From Listeria fleischmannii subsp. fleischmannii LU2006-1 (GTDB lineage: Bacteria > Bacillota > Bacilli > Lactobacillales > Listeriaceae): DNA of 64,000 nt. The translations under genes and the position numbers were made by a program. The stretch lies in contig NZ_ALWW01000009.1 in NCBI RefSeq assembly GCF_000344175.1, positions 1 through 64,000 on the forward strand, given 5' to 3'. The first letter of the stretch is position 1; the number at the start of each line of letters is the position of its first letter. The notes beneath the pieces are model-generated. The model saw nothing but the letters and a program-made list of their open reading frames with translations. It did no database searches and was not told where the DNA came from. This document shows, piece by piece, positions 20,389 through 29,069 of the stretch.

Positions 20389-22191
20389 ATGTCAAAAGAG
20401 TATTCCCTTGTTTGGGACCTTGATTCAATTTATTCTGGTGGCAGTAGCTCAACAGAACTGCAAACTGCGCTAAAAGAAAATAAACAAGAGCTAGACCAAT
20501 TTGTTCAAAATGTTAAGGATTGGCAAATACCGGAAAATACAGATGATGCCTCTACATTCCTCATTTTAATTAATCAAAATGCAGATGTTGCACGTGTTTT
20601 ATTAACGGCAAGTTCCTACTTAGAATGTTTAGCCTCCGCTGATGTCATGGATGAGCGCGCCCTTGAATTAGCTGCCCTTGTCTACCAACATCAATCGATT
20701 TTAAAAACAGCAGAAGATGAATGGTATGAAAAGTTTGCACAAATTTCAGACCGAGTTTGGAAAGAAATTTTACAACAAAACGGTTTTGAACAAATTGCTT
20801 TTGTTTTAAACGAAGCGCGTACAAATCGTAAAAAGAAAGGCACAAAGGAAGTAGAAAAAACGATTAACGCCCTTTCTGTTGACGGGTACAGAGGTTGGTC
20901 TGATCATTATGATACAATCGTTTCAAAAGTTCGCGTAAAAGTAGAGATAGATGGCGAAATAAAAGACCTTTCGGCTGGTCAGGCTCTCAATATGTTAAAC
21001 CATCCAAAACGCGAAGTTCGCCAAGCTGTGTTTAAAGCCTATTCGAATAGCTGGCAAGAAAATGGCCGCCTTTTTGCAGATACATTAAACCATTTAGCTG
21101 GTTTCCGCTTAGCTACATACGAGATGCGCAACTGGGAAAATGTGCTTGCTGAACCGCTTTCTATTAATCGAATGGAACAAGGGACACTTGATGCGATGTG
21201 GAATGTGATTCGCGAACATAAAAGTACTTTTGTTACGTTTCTAAATCGTAAGGCCAAATTACTTGGCATTCCTAAACTTAGTTTTTATGATGTTGAAGCT
21301 CCTCTCGTTTTCGAAGGCGAGTCCAAAAAATATAGTTTCCAAGAAGGTGCCGAATTCATTATTCAGCAGTTTCAAAAATTCAGCCCTAAAATGGCACATT
21401 TCGCAGAACATGCTTTTCAGAATCGCTGGATTGAGGCAGAAGATCGCGACAATAAACGCCCCGGCGGATTTTGCACTGATTTTCCGGTTGCAAAAGAGAG
21501 TCGCATTTTTATGACCTATGACGGAGCACCTGGTACTGTCGCGACACTGGCGCATGAGCTTGGGCACGCTTTTCATTCCTACGTAATCCGTGATGAACCA
21601 TTTGAAAATACGGACTACGCGATGAATGTCGCAGAAACAGCTTCGACTTTCGCGGAAATGATTATCGCAGATGCTTCCGTGAAAGAAGCAACCTCAAAAG
21701 AAGAAAAAATTACCCTTCTTGAAGATAAAATTGGACGTAGTATTGCATTCTTTATGAATATTCATGCTCGTTTCTTATTTGAAACTAGATTTTATGAAGC
21801 GCGCAAAAAAGGTATTTTATCTGTTGATGCTCTTAATCGCTTAATGGAAGAAGCGCAGCGAGAAGCGTATTTAGATACACTGGATGAGTATCATCCACAA
21901 TTCTGGGCTTCAAAACTCCATTTTTATATTTCAGAAGTACCATTTTATAACTTCCCTTACACGTTTGGCTACCTCTTCTCGCTTGGCATCTATCATAAAG
22001 CCATTCAAGAAGGCGATAGTTACGAAGACAAATATATCGCGCTATTAAAAGATACAGGTTCCATGACAACTGAAGAACTTGCAAAAAAACATCTGGGCGT
22101 GGACTTAACCAAACCTGATTTCTGGGAAAGTGCTGTCCAAATTACGGTTCAAGATGTCGAAGAATTTTTATCATTAACAGAAGACTTATAA
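20389..22191 (+). CDS. pepF: Oligoendopeptidase F (M3B metallopeptidase)
   Basis: A cytoplasmic zinc peptidase that cleaves oligopeptides. The 600-residue protein has the zinc motif HELGHAFHS with the third ligand in the downstream helix (NVAETASTFAEM). An N-terminal helical domain and the C-terminal M3 catalytic fold (PYTFGYLFSLGIY near the end) match the family. GGGAGGAAAAACC precedes the ATG. It is a single gene with an extended -10 promoter, and it faces mtnN across a bidirectional terminator. Confidence 0.95.
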   Translation: MSKEYSLVWDLDSIYSGGSSSTELQTALKENKQELDQFVQNVKDWQIPENTDDASTFLILINQNADVARVLLTASSYLECLASADVMDERALELAALVYQHQSILKTAEDEWYEKFAQISDRVWKEILQQNGFEQIAFVLNEARTNRKKKGTKEVEKTINALSVDGYRGWSDHYDTIVSKVRVKVEIDGEIKDLSAGQALNMLNHPKREVRQAVFKAYSNSWQENGRLFADTLNHLAGFRLATYEMRNWENVLAEPLSINRMEQGTLDAMWNVIREHKSTFVTFLNRKAKLLGIPKLSFYDVEAPLVFEGESKKYSFQEGAEFIIQQFQKFSPKMAHFAEHAFQNRWIEAEDRDNKRPGGFCTDFPVAKESRIFMTYDGAPGTVATLAHELGHAFHSYVIRDEPFENTDYAMNVAETASTFAEMIIADASVKEATSKEEKITLLEDKIGRSIAFFMNIHARFLFETRFYEARKKGILSVDALNRLMEEAQREAYLDTLDEYHPQFWASKLHFYISEVPFYNFPYTFGYLFSLGIYHKAIQEGDSYEDKYIALLKDTGSMTTEELAKKHLGVDLTKPDFWESAVQITVQDVEEFLSLTEDL

Positions 22192-22194
22192 AAA

Positions 22195-22228
22195 AACAGC
22201 CTGTCACTTTTGGTGACAGGCTGTTTTT
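22195..22228 (+). terminator. Bidirectional terminator between pepF and mtnN
   Basis: AACAGCCTGTCAC and GTGACAGGCTGTT form a 12-13-bp stem with T tracts on both strands, ending pepF and mtnN, which converge here. Confidence 0.92.
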
Positions 22229-22933
22229 ATGCATCCCATTCTTTCAAAAGGGCTAAAATACAAGCAGATGATGCTTTGGCTGCTGTTTCTAAAAAAGCAT
22301 CGAATGAAATGGCGGCCTCTTTATCCGCAACATCTGATAGTGCTCGAACAATTAAAACGGGCGTATCAAACTGATGAGCCACTTGAGCAATTGCGGTTGC
22401 CTCCATTTCGACAGCCTTTACCTCCGGGAAATATGTTTTAATAGCTTCACGTTTCTCATCGGTTGCGATAAATGAATCTGTTGTAACGATAAGGCCAAAA
22501 ACGACTTTATTGGGTGATTCTTTCAATTGATTTATATAGACTTTTTCTGCCATATCTAATAGTTTTTTATCACTTTGATACATAGCTGGCATTTGCGGGA
22601 CTTGTCCAAAAGCATATATCCAAAGGCTGTCGCATCCACATCCCCGTATGTAAGTTGACTAGAAATGATAACATCTGAAACATTTAAATCTGGACCAATT
22701 CCTCCTGCTGAACCTGTATTGATAATCCACTCAGGTTTATAATGGTCACATAAAATCGTTGTGGAGATAGCTGCATTTACTTTGCCGATACCTGATTGCA
22801 ATAAGACAACTTCATGATTTTCTAACGTTCCTCGGTAAAATTTCGCTCCCGCAATCTCTTCTTCGAGTAGTAACGTCATTTGCTCTTTTAAAATTTTTAC
22901 TTCTTCTTCCATGGCACCAATAATTCCAATCAC
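22227..22933 (-). CDS. mtnN: MTA/SAH nucleosidase, frameshifted as read
   Basis: The enzyme cleaves methylthioadenosine and S-adenosylhomocysteine, feeding methionine salvage and LuxS. Start GTG 22933 ([12 protein letters not shown]) follows AAGGAGG. The active-site aspartate lies in [11 protein letters not shown], and the methionine/purine site in [12 protein letters not shown]. The frame breaks at 22614-22619, where ATATAT stands instead of ATAT; removing two bases gives [18 protein letters not shown] and 234 residues. Unlike the other breaks this is a dinucleotide-repeat indel, which could be polymerase slippage as well as an error. Confidence 0.9.
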
Positions 22934-22954
22934 AGGTACTAACCTCCTTTTTAT

Positions 22955-22988
22955 AAAAAACAAAAACGCCGGGAAATTACCAGCGTTT
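22955..22988 (-). terminator. Terminator after the yrrS-like gene
   Basis: On the minus strand AACGCTGG and CCGGCGTT (one wobble pair) form a stem followed by TTTTTGTTTTTT. It overlaps the stop of the DUF1510 gene, and mtnN starts just behind it, so mtnN depends on readthrough or an unseen promoter. Confidence 0.75.
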
Positions 22989-23631
22989 ATCGCTTATCGT
23001 TTTGCTTTAATTCTTCTACTTTCATCGGTTGCCAGCCCTCTCCGTCACGCCAAGCAATATATACGCGATACGCTTTATCAGGTGTGCTTTTTTCTGACAC
23101 AGTTCCTATGGATTCTGTTGCAGGGTCAGCACCACGACCAACAAACCACAGTGTCATATTATCTGCTGAAATGCCTGTTGCATCTGAAAAGGCTTGGACT
23201 TTTTCTTTCCAATCTCGACTTGTGGCATCGTAGGAATTAACATGTTCCCCGCTTTGTTTTGTTCCAACTGGTTTCCAGTCTTTTGTAATCACGTTCGACA
23301 CGTTAGGATCATCACTTTTCTCTGAAGATGCTTCTTCCTCTGCCTTTTGGTCGTCTTTTTCAGTTTGTTCACTTGCTTTTTCTTTTTCACGACTTGCTTT
23401 GGCATCTTCCTTTTTATTTGTAGAAGATGCCGTTTTTGTTTCTGTTGGGGTATCGGTATTATCGGTCGCTAAAATAACAAAATAAAGCGATACGATAATT
23501 AAAATCGATACAATGATGATAAGAATGTTTAGAATTAAATTCGTCTTTTTACGTTTCGTGTTTGACTCTAGTCTAGATCCTTCTACACTATTCTGTTTCA
23601 CACGGCGATTCTTATTTTGCTTCGTCACCAT
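22987..23631 (-). CDS. yrrS: Membrane-anchored YrrS-like protein (DUF1510)
   Basis: About 214 residues: a basic cytoplasmic N-terminus, one membrane segment ([19 protein letters not shown]), a long Glu/Lys/Ser-rich disordered stretch, and a conserved C-terminal domain (about residues 130-210, [21 protein letters not shown]). This arrangement matches YrrS, which in Bacillus lies next to mtnN and a penicillin-binding protein gene and has been linked to cell-wall functions; its biochemical role is not known to me. I prefer ATG 23631; GTG at 23646 or 23649 is closer to an AAGGTGG site and cannot be excluded. Confidence 0.8.
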   Translation of the reverse strand: MVTKQNKNRRVKQNSVEGSRLESNTKRKKTNLILNILIIIVSILIIVSLYFVILATDNTDTPTETKTASSTNKKEDAKASREKEKASEQTEKDDQKAEEEASSEKSDDPNVSNVITKDWKPVGTKQSGEHVNSYDATSRDWKEKVQAFSDATGISADNMTLWFVGRGADPATESIGTVSEKSTPDKAYRVYIAWRDGEGWQPMKVEELKQNDKR

Positions 23632-23667
23632 ATTTTTGAGTCTCACCACCTTGTTAAAAATACCAGA

Positions 23668-24147
23668 TTATGCTTCGATTTTAACGATTTTAACCGTCAT
23701 ATCTCCGCCTGGTGTTTGAATGTTTACTTCTTCTCCGATAGAACGTCCGATTAAACCTTTTGCAATAGGAGAATCATTCGAAATACGGCCTTCAAATGGA
23801 TCAGCCTCTGCACTACCTACAATCGTATAGGTTTCTTCATCACCATTTGGTACTTCAGCAAAGGTTACTTTTTTACCTAATGATACAGTATCGTTATCCA
23901 CTTCGGATCCGTCAATAATATGCGCATTACGAAGCATATTTTCAATCGTTGTAATACGACCTTCAACAAACGCTTGCTCATCTTTTGCAGAATCATATTC
24001 CGAGTTCTCGGATAAATCTCCAAAACCACGCGCAATTTTAATTCGCTCAACGACTTCTTTACGTTTTACCGTTTTTAGTTCGTTTAATTCATTTTCTAAT
24101 TTTGCTTTCCCATCAAGGGTCATTGGAAATACTTTTTCAGTTGCCAA
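23668..24147 (-). CDS. greA: Transcription elongation factor GreA
   Basis: GreA stimulates RNA cleavage by backtracked RNA polymerase. The N-terminal coiled coil (about residues 8-75) carries the acidic tip [15 protein letters not shown], and the C-terminal FKBP-like domain ends with [16 protein letters not shown]. The start is TTG 24147 ([10 protein letters not shown]), with GGAGAGAAAC upstream; the longer ORF extends into non-homologous sequence. Product 159 residues. Confidence 0.96.
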   Translation of the reverse strand: MATEKVFPMTLDGKAKLENELNELKTVKRKEVVERIKIARGFGDLSENSEYDSAKDEQAFVEGRITTIENMLRNAHIIDGSEVDNDTVSLGKKVTFAEVPNGDEETYTIVGSAEADPFEGRISNDSPIAKGLIGRSIGEEVNIQTPGGDMTVKIVKIEA

Positions 24148-24335
24148 AATAGTTTCTCTCCTTTTAGACGATTCTTTGTATAGAAAAGTACGGAGACTAT
24201 CCCCGCACCATGATCGAATATTTACTTCATCAGAGAAAGATATCATGTCTTTCTACAAATAGCAAGCAAATCTCTTTCATTTCATAACGCAAATTTTACA
24301 GTAAATCAGGCGCTTTGACAAGCCCAACGAACCTA

Positions 24336-24968
24336 TTATTCCATATTTTCTTGTAGTACACTAGCAATTTTAGTTGTCATTAAATCGATGGCCACATGAT
24401 TTTGGCCGCCTTCTGGAATAATAATATCGGCATATTTCTTTGTTGGTTCAATAAATTCATTATGCATCGGCTTCACAACCGTTAAATACTGCTCAATAAC
24501 AGAATCAAGTGAGCGCTCGCGCTCTTTAATGTCTCTTAATAAACGACGGATAATTCGAATATCATCATCTGTATCCACATATACTTTAATATCCATTAAA
24601 TCGCGTAATCTTGGATCTTCTAAAATTAAGATTCCTTCTAAAATAATGACATCCCGCGGTTCTTGATGAATGAGCATGTCTGAGCGCGTATGTTTTGTAT
24701 AATCGTAAACTGGTTTATCAATGGCTTCAAAGCGGAGCAACTGCTTCACATGTTCAATTAATAAATCGGTGTCAAAAGCTAATGGATGGTCATAATTTGT
24801 TTTTAAACGTTCCTCAAAAGATAATTCTGTTTGATCTTTATAATAAAAATCTTGTTCAATCATTAAAATGGAATGGCCATCAAAATGGTCAAATATTTTT
24901 TTGCAAACACTTGTTTTTCCAGAGCCAGATCCTCCGGTAACGCCAACAACAACTGGTTTTTTCTTCAT
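24336..24968 (-). CDS. udk: Uridine kinase
   Basis: Udk phosphorylates uridine and cytidine in pyrimidine salvage. The P-loop is [12 protein letters not shown] at the N-terminus; FDHPLAFD-like ([12 protein letters not shown]) and YDYTKHTR substrate motifs follow. 210 residues, standard. It overlaps the preceding O-methyltransferase gene by four bases (ATGA), so the two are translationally coupled. The 188-base gap to greA holds no feature I can identify. Confidence 0.95.
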   Translation of the reverse strand: MKKKPVVVGVTGGSGSGKTSVCKKIFDHFDGHSILMIEQDFYYKDQTELSFEERLKTNYDHPLAFDTDLLIEHVKQLLRFEAIDKPVYDYTKHTRSDMLIHQEPRDVIILEGILILEDPRLRDLMDIKVYVDTDDDIRIIRRLLRDIKERERSLDSVIEQYLTVVKPMHNEFIEPTKKYADIIIPEGGQNHVAIDLMTTKIASVLQENME

Positions 24969-25606
24969 GAAATTCCGCTCCTCCTCGTAATGGCAAGTCC
25001 GTCACCTAGTGGAATTGTAGTCGTTATAAAATTTTCTTGTTCCACTAAAAATTGATTAAAGTCTCGCATTTTACGAGCAACACGCGCCTTTTTTTTCACT
25101 TCATCCGGCTCATCAAGCGCTAAGCCTTTAAATAAGACATTATCGCTATATAAAACGCCTTCTTGACTTAAAACTTGTGTATAGATTTCAAAAAACTTTT
25201 CATATTGTGCTTTTGCTGCATCAATAAAAATCGCATCGTAAGGTCCTTTACTGACCAATTTATCTGCATCCAGTAAAGCATCTCCGAGTACAGCTTCCAC
25301 TTGATTTTCCCCGTACCGTTTAAAATTCGAGATTGCCAGTTGATAGCGTTCCTCATCTCGCTCGATGGTGACGATTTCTGCATCAGGTAACACTTCTTGG
25401 ATACGTAAAGCCGAATAGCCAATAGCCGTTCCAAGTTCAAGAATTCTTTTTGGCTTTTGAATCGCCATCACTTGTAACATCGCGTGTAACGAATCCACTT
25501 CCATAATAGGCACTTGATTTTCTTTTGCAAATTCTTCGATCTCTCTAAAAAAAGCGGATCTTTCAGGAATTTGTGCAACAAGATAATCATGAATGGTGTC
25601 TTTCAT
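24965..25606 (-). CDS. SAM-dependent O-methyltransferase (YrrM-like)
   Basis: A class I O-methyltransferase of the catechol/caffeoyl-CoA type. Motifs: [15 protein letters not shown] binds [13 protein letters not shown] follows, and [13 protein letters not shown] carries the metal-binding aspartate with SDNVLFKG after it. 213 residues. It lies between mltG and udk as does Bacillus yrrM, which has been implicated in tRNA 5-methoxyuridine formation (TrmR); that role is possible here by synteny. Confidence 0.85.
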   Translation of the reverse strand: MKDTIHDYLVAQIPERSAFFREIEEFAKENQVPIMEVDSLHAMLQVMAIQKPKRILELGTAIGYSALRIQEVLPDAEIVTIERDEERYQLAISNFKRYGENQVEAVLGDALLDADKLVSKGPYDAIFIDAAKAQYEKFFEIYTQVLSQEGVLYSDNVLFKGLALDEPDEVKKKARVARKMRDFNQFLVEQENFITTTIPLGDGLAITRRSGIS

Positions 25607-25637
25607 AAACTACCCCTCTTTAATAATAAACTTATCT

Positions 25638-26713
25638 TTATTCTTGATTATTTGTAATATGTTCTTCTTTTAAACGATTGTGTTCCTCTAATGTTTTTGA
25701 AAAATAAACTTTACCGGATTTTGTATTCGCTAAAAAGTATAGAAAATCAGTTTTTTCAGGATACAGGGCTGCTTCCATGGAGCTTTGGCCGCTGTTTGAG
25801 ATTGGGCCGGGCGGTAAGCCGTTTACCCGGTAAGTGTTATACGGTGAATCCACTTTTAAATCCGAATAAAGTGTTCTATCCTTATGTTTCCCTAGCGCAT
25901 ATAGAACGGTAGGATCTGTTTGCAGGCGCATATTTTCTTCTAAACGATTATAAAAGACGCTGGCAATTTTTTTACGATCGACATTTTGCGTCGCTTCTTT
26001 TTCAATTATCGAGGACATGGTTAAAAACTCATGAACTGTTTTTTTTCTTTTTTTGCTAGCTCATCACGATAAGGCGCAAGGTTCATATCTGTTGCTTTAA
26101 TCATTTCTTCAACAATTGCTTCTGCTGTTGCATTTGAGTCTTTTAGCGTGTAGGTTGCTGGATATAGATAGCCCTCTAGCGGATGTTTGATATCTTTGCC
26201 TAAAACAACATTTGTTAGAGTATCTGGATATTTTTGAATCATTTTTTTAACAAAAGTAGGGTCATCCATGACTTTTAAAACGTCAGCTTTTTTTAAATTT
26301 GGTTGGTAATTCACAATTCTATCCGCAATTTGATCGAGTGAATAACCTTCTGGTATTATTAATTTTTCTGGAGCTACAGTTTTACCATTTTTTAAAACTT
26401 TAACAATATCGTCTGTATCCATTGAAGGACTGAGTTGGTATTTTCCAGCTTTTAAATTATTCTCATTGGTATATTTGACGTAATAAGAAAAAACACGCCC
26501 ACTATTAATAACATTCGCATCTTCTAAAATGGTTCCAATATCTTTCACATTTGATCCTGATGGAATTTCTACAATGATTTCCTTTTTACTTCCCGCATCT
26601 TTAGATTCTAGTTGACTTTGAACATAAAAATAACCTGAAAAGGTTGCGATTATGAGAACTAGAATGATGATTGAAATAATTAGGGTTATTTTTTTACCCT
26701 TCGACTTACTCAA
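25638..26713 (-). CDS. mltG: Endolytic murein transglycosylase MltG, frameshifted as read
   Basis: MltG cleaves nascent glycan strands and sets their length. The N-terminal half has a membrane anchor (ITLIISIIILVLIIATFSGY, residues 9-28) and the LysM-like and YceG motifs (PEGYSLDQIADRI). The frame breaks in a run of eight T at 26039-26046; nine would restore KKTVHEFLTMSSIIEKEA. The catalytic glutamate lies in SSIIEKEA, directly after the break, so the first fragment alone could not be active. The C-terminal part has the expected NTYRVNGLPPGPI. Corrected length 358. TTG start with GAGGGG six bases upstream. Confidence 0.92.
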
Positions 26714-26813
26714 GTGAACCCCTCGTTTCTTAACATTATCCCGTTTATTATACCGACTTTTTTCAGATTTATCTATGTGTATTTTTATTTTTAAACAAAT
26801 TTTAATCTTTTAC

Positions 26814-26851
26814 AAAAAAAATTCTGAAAGCAGAATCACTTTCAGAATTTT
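26814..26851 (-). terminator. Terminator after the 66-residue protein gene
   Basis: On the minus strand AATTCTGAAAG and CTTTCAGAATT form an 11-bp stem followed by TTTTTTTT. Very strong for so small a gene. Confidence 0.88.
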
Positions 26852-26859
26852 CGGCACTT

Positions 26860-27060
26860 TTATGCATCAGCAGATTCAACCGATTCAATGTTGCGTTTAT
26901 ATAAGCGTACAGAACAACCCTCATCATCATCAAGTAAGAATGTTCCTTCTCCTGTTGGTACGAGTGCTTCTGAAATGGCTTTTTTTTGCGTATCACTTTC
27001 AACTGTTTTACTATATGTACGACCGCTCACCATATGCACAGTGACAACAAATTTTTGCAT
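26860..27060 (-). CDS. Conserved-looking 66-residue protein of unknown function
   Basis: I do not recognise this family. The gene starts with ATG 27060 behind AAGAAGGGGTATT and ends just before a strong terminator, so it looks like a genuine single transcription unit. The protein is cytoplasmic, with no signal or membrane segment. It reads as short beta strands (KFVVTVHMVSGRTY, GTFLLDD, SVRLYKRNIESVE) around one helix (QKKAISEALV), resembling a small beta-barrel or PilZ-size domain; no function is implied. It ends in an acidic tail (ESADA). It lies between mltG and dedA. Confidence 0.75.
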   Translation of the reverse strand: MQKFVVTVHMVSGRTYSKTVESDTQKKAISEALVPTGEGTFLLDDDEGCSVRLYKRNIESVESADA

Positions 27061-27181
27061 AATACCCCTTCTTTCTCAATTTTGAATACTCCCATCATAA
27101 CAAAGATTTTTATAAGCGTCACGCGATAAAACATATCAAAACCTTTTTCTTTTCTTAAAAATACCTCATTTATTTTCCTTG

Positions 27182-27190
27182 TGCTATAAT
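27182..27190 (+). promoter_or_regulatory. Extended -10 promoter of the dedA gene
   Basis: TGCTATAAT at 27182-27190 fits an extended -10; the -35 region is poor. The start codon follows 35 bases downstream behind AAGGAG. Confidence 0.6.
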
Positions 27191-27224
27191 AAAAAAGTTA
27201 ATGGAATCTAGAAGGAGTCTTTAT

Positions 27225-27851
27225 ATGTTACATACAATTATTCAAAGCTTGCAAGACTTTGTGATGTATTTAATTGATACACTAGGTCATTTTGGTATAT
27301 TTCTTGCTATGCTCATCGAGAGCGTCTGTATCCCCTTGCCAAGTGAAGTCATTATGCTATTCGGCGGTTTTATGGCCGAAGCTGGAAAACTAAATTTTTG
27401 GCTTGTCGTCCTTGCCGGAATTTTAGGAAATCTAGTAGGCTCACTCATTGCCTATTACATTGGAAAAGCTGGCGGACGCGCACTGGTGTTGAAATATGGT
27501 AAATATATCTTTTTAAATGTCAACCACTTAGATAAAGCAGAAATTTGGTTTAATCGCTATGGTGCAAGTGCTGTATTTTTTGGGCGCATCTTGCCTGTCA
27601 TTCGCACATTTATCTCGCTCCCTGCTGGTATTGCGAAAATGAGTTTAACAAAATTTGTGCTCTATACCATTTTAGGATGCATTCCGTGGAACCTCTTTTT
27701 AACTTGGCTCGGATATACGCTAGGTTCCAACTGGTCAGTTGTTGAAAAATATACTCGTCCGATTTCCTACACAATGCTTGCGTTATGTATTCTGTTCGTT
27801 ATCTGGCTGGCTTATAAAATTTGGAATAAAAAAGCACGAGCTAAACAGTAA
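27225..27851 (+). CDS. DedA-family membrane protein
   Basis: DedA proteins are integral membrane proteins now linked to lipid scrambling or undecaprenyl-phosphate transport. The 208-residue protein has about five to six hydrophobic segments. The family motifs are IESVCIPLPSEVIMLFGG near the N-terminus and GRILPVIRTFISLPAGI in the middle, where conserved acidic and arginine residues sit. Start ATG 27225 behind AAGGAGTCTTTAT; the upstream ATG at 27201 precedes that site. It ends at a long stem shared with yrzB. Confidence 0.9.
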   Translation: MLHTIIQSLQDFVMYLIDTLGHFGIFLAMLIESVCIPLPSEVIMLFGGFMAEAGKLNFWLVVLAGILGNLVGSLIAYYIGKAGGRALVLKYGKYIFLNVNHLDKAEIWFNRYGASAVFFGRILPVIRTFISLPAGIAKMSLTKFVLYTILGCIPWNLFLTWLGYTLGSNWSVVEKYTRPISYTMLALCILFVIWLAYKIWNKKARAKQ

Positions 27852-27896
27852 AAAAAGGAAATGATAAGGTTTAAAACCTCTATCATTTCCTTTTTT
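27851..27896 (+). terminator. Bidirectional terminator between dedA and yrzB
   Basis: AAAAAAGGAAATGATA and TATCATTTCCTTTTTT form a perfect 16-bp stem with T tracts on both strands; the two genes converge here. Confidence 0.93.
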
Positions 27897-28202
27897 CTAT
27901 TCTTCGTCTTCGTCCGCTAAAAAAGTAGCCAAGATTTCTTCAATCATATCCCACTCATCATCTGTTTCGACCGGCATAAGTTGGCCTTCTTTTCCGTCTT
28001 CATCTTGTATGTATGAAGAAGCTAAAATTTCAATTTCTTCGTCTTCTCCTGCACCAGCCGGGAAGTATAGGACGTAAGATTTTTCAAACTCCTCGGAATC
28101 GAAGTTAAATAAAATTTCAAACTGCTCTTCCACGCCTTCTTCATTTACAATTGTAATAAAATTTTGTTCTTCCTCGTGATTATGATCATGCTTTTCTGAC
28201 AT
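27897..28202 (-). CDS. yrzB: DUF1292 protein YrzB
   Basis: A small acidic protein of 101 residues. It opens with a His/Glu-rich segment ([13 protein letters not shown]), then the DUF1292 core ([29 protein letters not shown]), and ends in a run of acidic residues. Function unknown. The start ATG 28202 is just after the ruvX stop, behind GAGGTGACAAT. It is the last gene of reoM-ruvX-yrzB, an order preserved in most Firmicutes. Confidence 0.92.
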   Translation of the reverse strand: MSEKHDHNHEEEQNFITIVNEEGVEEQFEILFNFDSEEFEKSYVLYFPAGAGEDEEIEILASSYIQDEDGKEGQLMPVETDDEWDMIEEILATFLADEDEE

Positions 28203-28215
28203 ATTGTCACCTCGT

Positions 28216-28632
28216 TTATTTATTTGCATCTAGATAAGATTGTAAAATCATGACAGCAGCAAGTTTATCAATCACTTGCTTTCGCTTCTTTCGACTCACG
28301 TCTGCTTCAAGTAGCGTGCGTTCCGCTGCTTGTGTCGTTAAACGTTCATCCCAGAGCAAAACTTCTATCCCTGTCCGATTTTGAAGCACTTCCGCATATT
28401 TCTTAGAACTTTCAGCGCGTGGGCCAAGTGTATTATTCATATTTTTAGGCAAGCCGACTATGATTTTTTCCACTTCATACGTACTCGCAAGTTCTGCGAT
28501 ACGGTTATAACCAAATTGTTTAGCATCTTCATTAATCGTAACCGTTTCAATGCCTTGTGCCGTCCATCCTAGTGCATCGCTTATCGCAACGCCGACTGTT
28601 TTAGAGCCGACATCTAAACCCATTATTCTCAT
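28216..28632 (-). CDS. ruvX: Holliday junction resolvase-like protein RuvX (YqgF)
   Basis: A 138-residue RNase H-fold nuclease of the YqgF family. The N-terminal motif [16 protein letters not shown] carries the catalytic aspartate, a central glutamate lies in LLWDERLTT, and the last acidic residue is in the C-terminal helix. Roles proposed in relatives are 16S rRNA processing and junction resolution. It overlaps reoM by four bases. Confidence 0.93.
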   Translation of the reverse strand: MRIMGLDVGSKTVGVAISDALGWTAQGIETVTINEDAKQFGYNRIAELASTYEVEKIIVGLPKNMNNTLGPRAESSKKYAEVLQNRTGIEVLLWDERLTTQAAERTLLEADVSRKKRKQVIDKLAAVMILQSYLDANK

Positions 28633-28901
28633 TTTCCACCAATTTCGTTGTTTTTTAAATACGCGCGAACCAGTTCTTCGATGATTTCATCCCGTTCCAA
28701 TTTACGAATTAAATTTCGTGCATCTAGATGACGCGGGATATAAGCAGGGTCACCCGAAAGCAAGTACCCGACAATTTGATTAACGGGATTATATCCTTTC
28801 TCTTCAAGTGCCGAATAAACTTGACTCATGATTTTCTTAACATCTTCCTCAATGGAGCCATCACCGAAATTGTAAAACATTGTTTGATCTTTCGTACCCA
28901 T
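28629..28901 (-). CDS. reoM: IreB-family regulator ReoM
   Basis: A 90-residue protein of the IreB/DUF965 family. In L. monocytogenes ReoM (Lmo1503) controls ClpCP-dependent turnover of MurA and is phosphorylated by the kinase PrkA on Thr7. With the start at ATG 28901 ([14 protein letters not shown]) the threonine is at position 7, supporting this start; the GTG at 28913 is inside the GAGGTG ribosome-binding site. The core [23 protein letters not shown] is strongly conserved. A TATAAT at 28971-28976 is the likely -10. Confidence 0.93.
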   Translation of the reverse strand: MGTKDQTMFYNFGDGSIEEDVKKIMSQVYSALEEKGYNPVNQIVGYLLSGDPAYIPRHLDARNLIRKLERDEIIEELVRAYLKNNEIGGK

Positions 28902-28970
28902 AACTCTATACACCTCAATTCCTTCGCTCTCCCACCTATTTTACACTACCCAGTCTAAATTGACAAAGAA

Positions 28971-28976
28971 ATTATA
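28971..28976 (-). promoter_or_regulatory. Likely -10 of the reoM-ruvX-yrzB operon
   Basis: A perfect TATAAT on the minus strand about 70 bases upstream of reoM. Its -35 is unclear: an AT-rich inverted repeat (TTTAA, ACAAT arms, about 28980-29008) occupies that region and might be an operator or a weak alaS terminator. Confidence 0.5.
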
Positions 28977-29069
28977 CAGGTTTAACACAATTTTAATATT
29001 GTTTAAAAGGAGTTTTAAAAAGGGATGAGTCTTGTGAATTGCTGCCTAAATCCCGCCTAGCGCGCCTAG

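Noticed and set aside
28980-29008. AT-only inverted repeat as the alaS terminator
   Set aside because: Stem is weak, has no T tract in the right place, and sits where the reoM -35 should be; left as an unassigned dyad.
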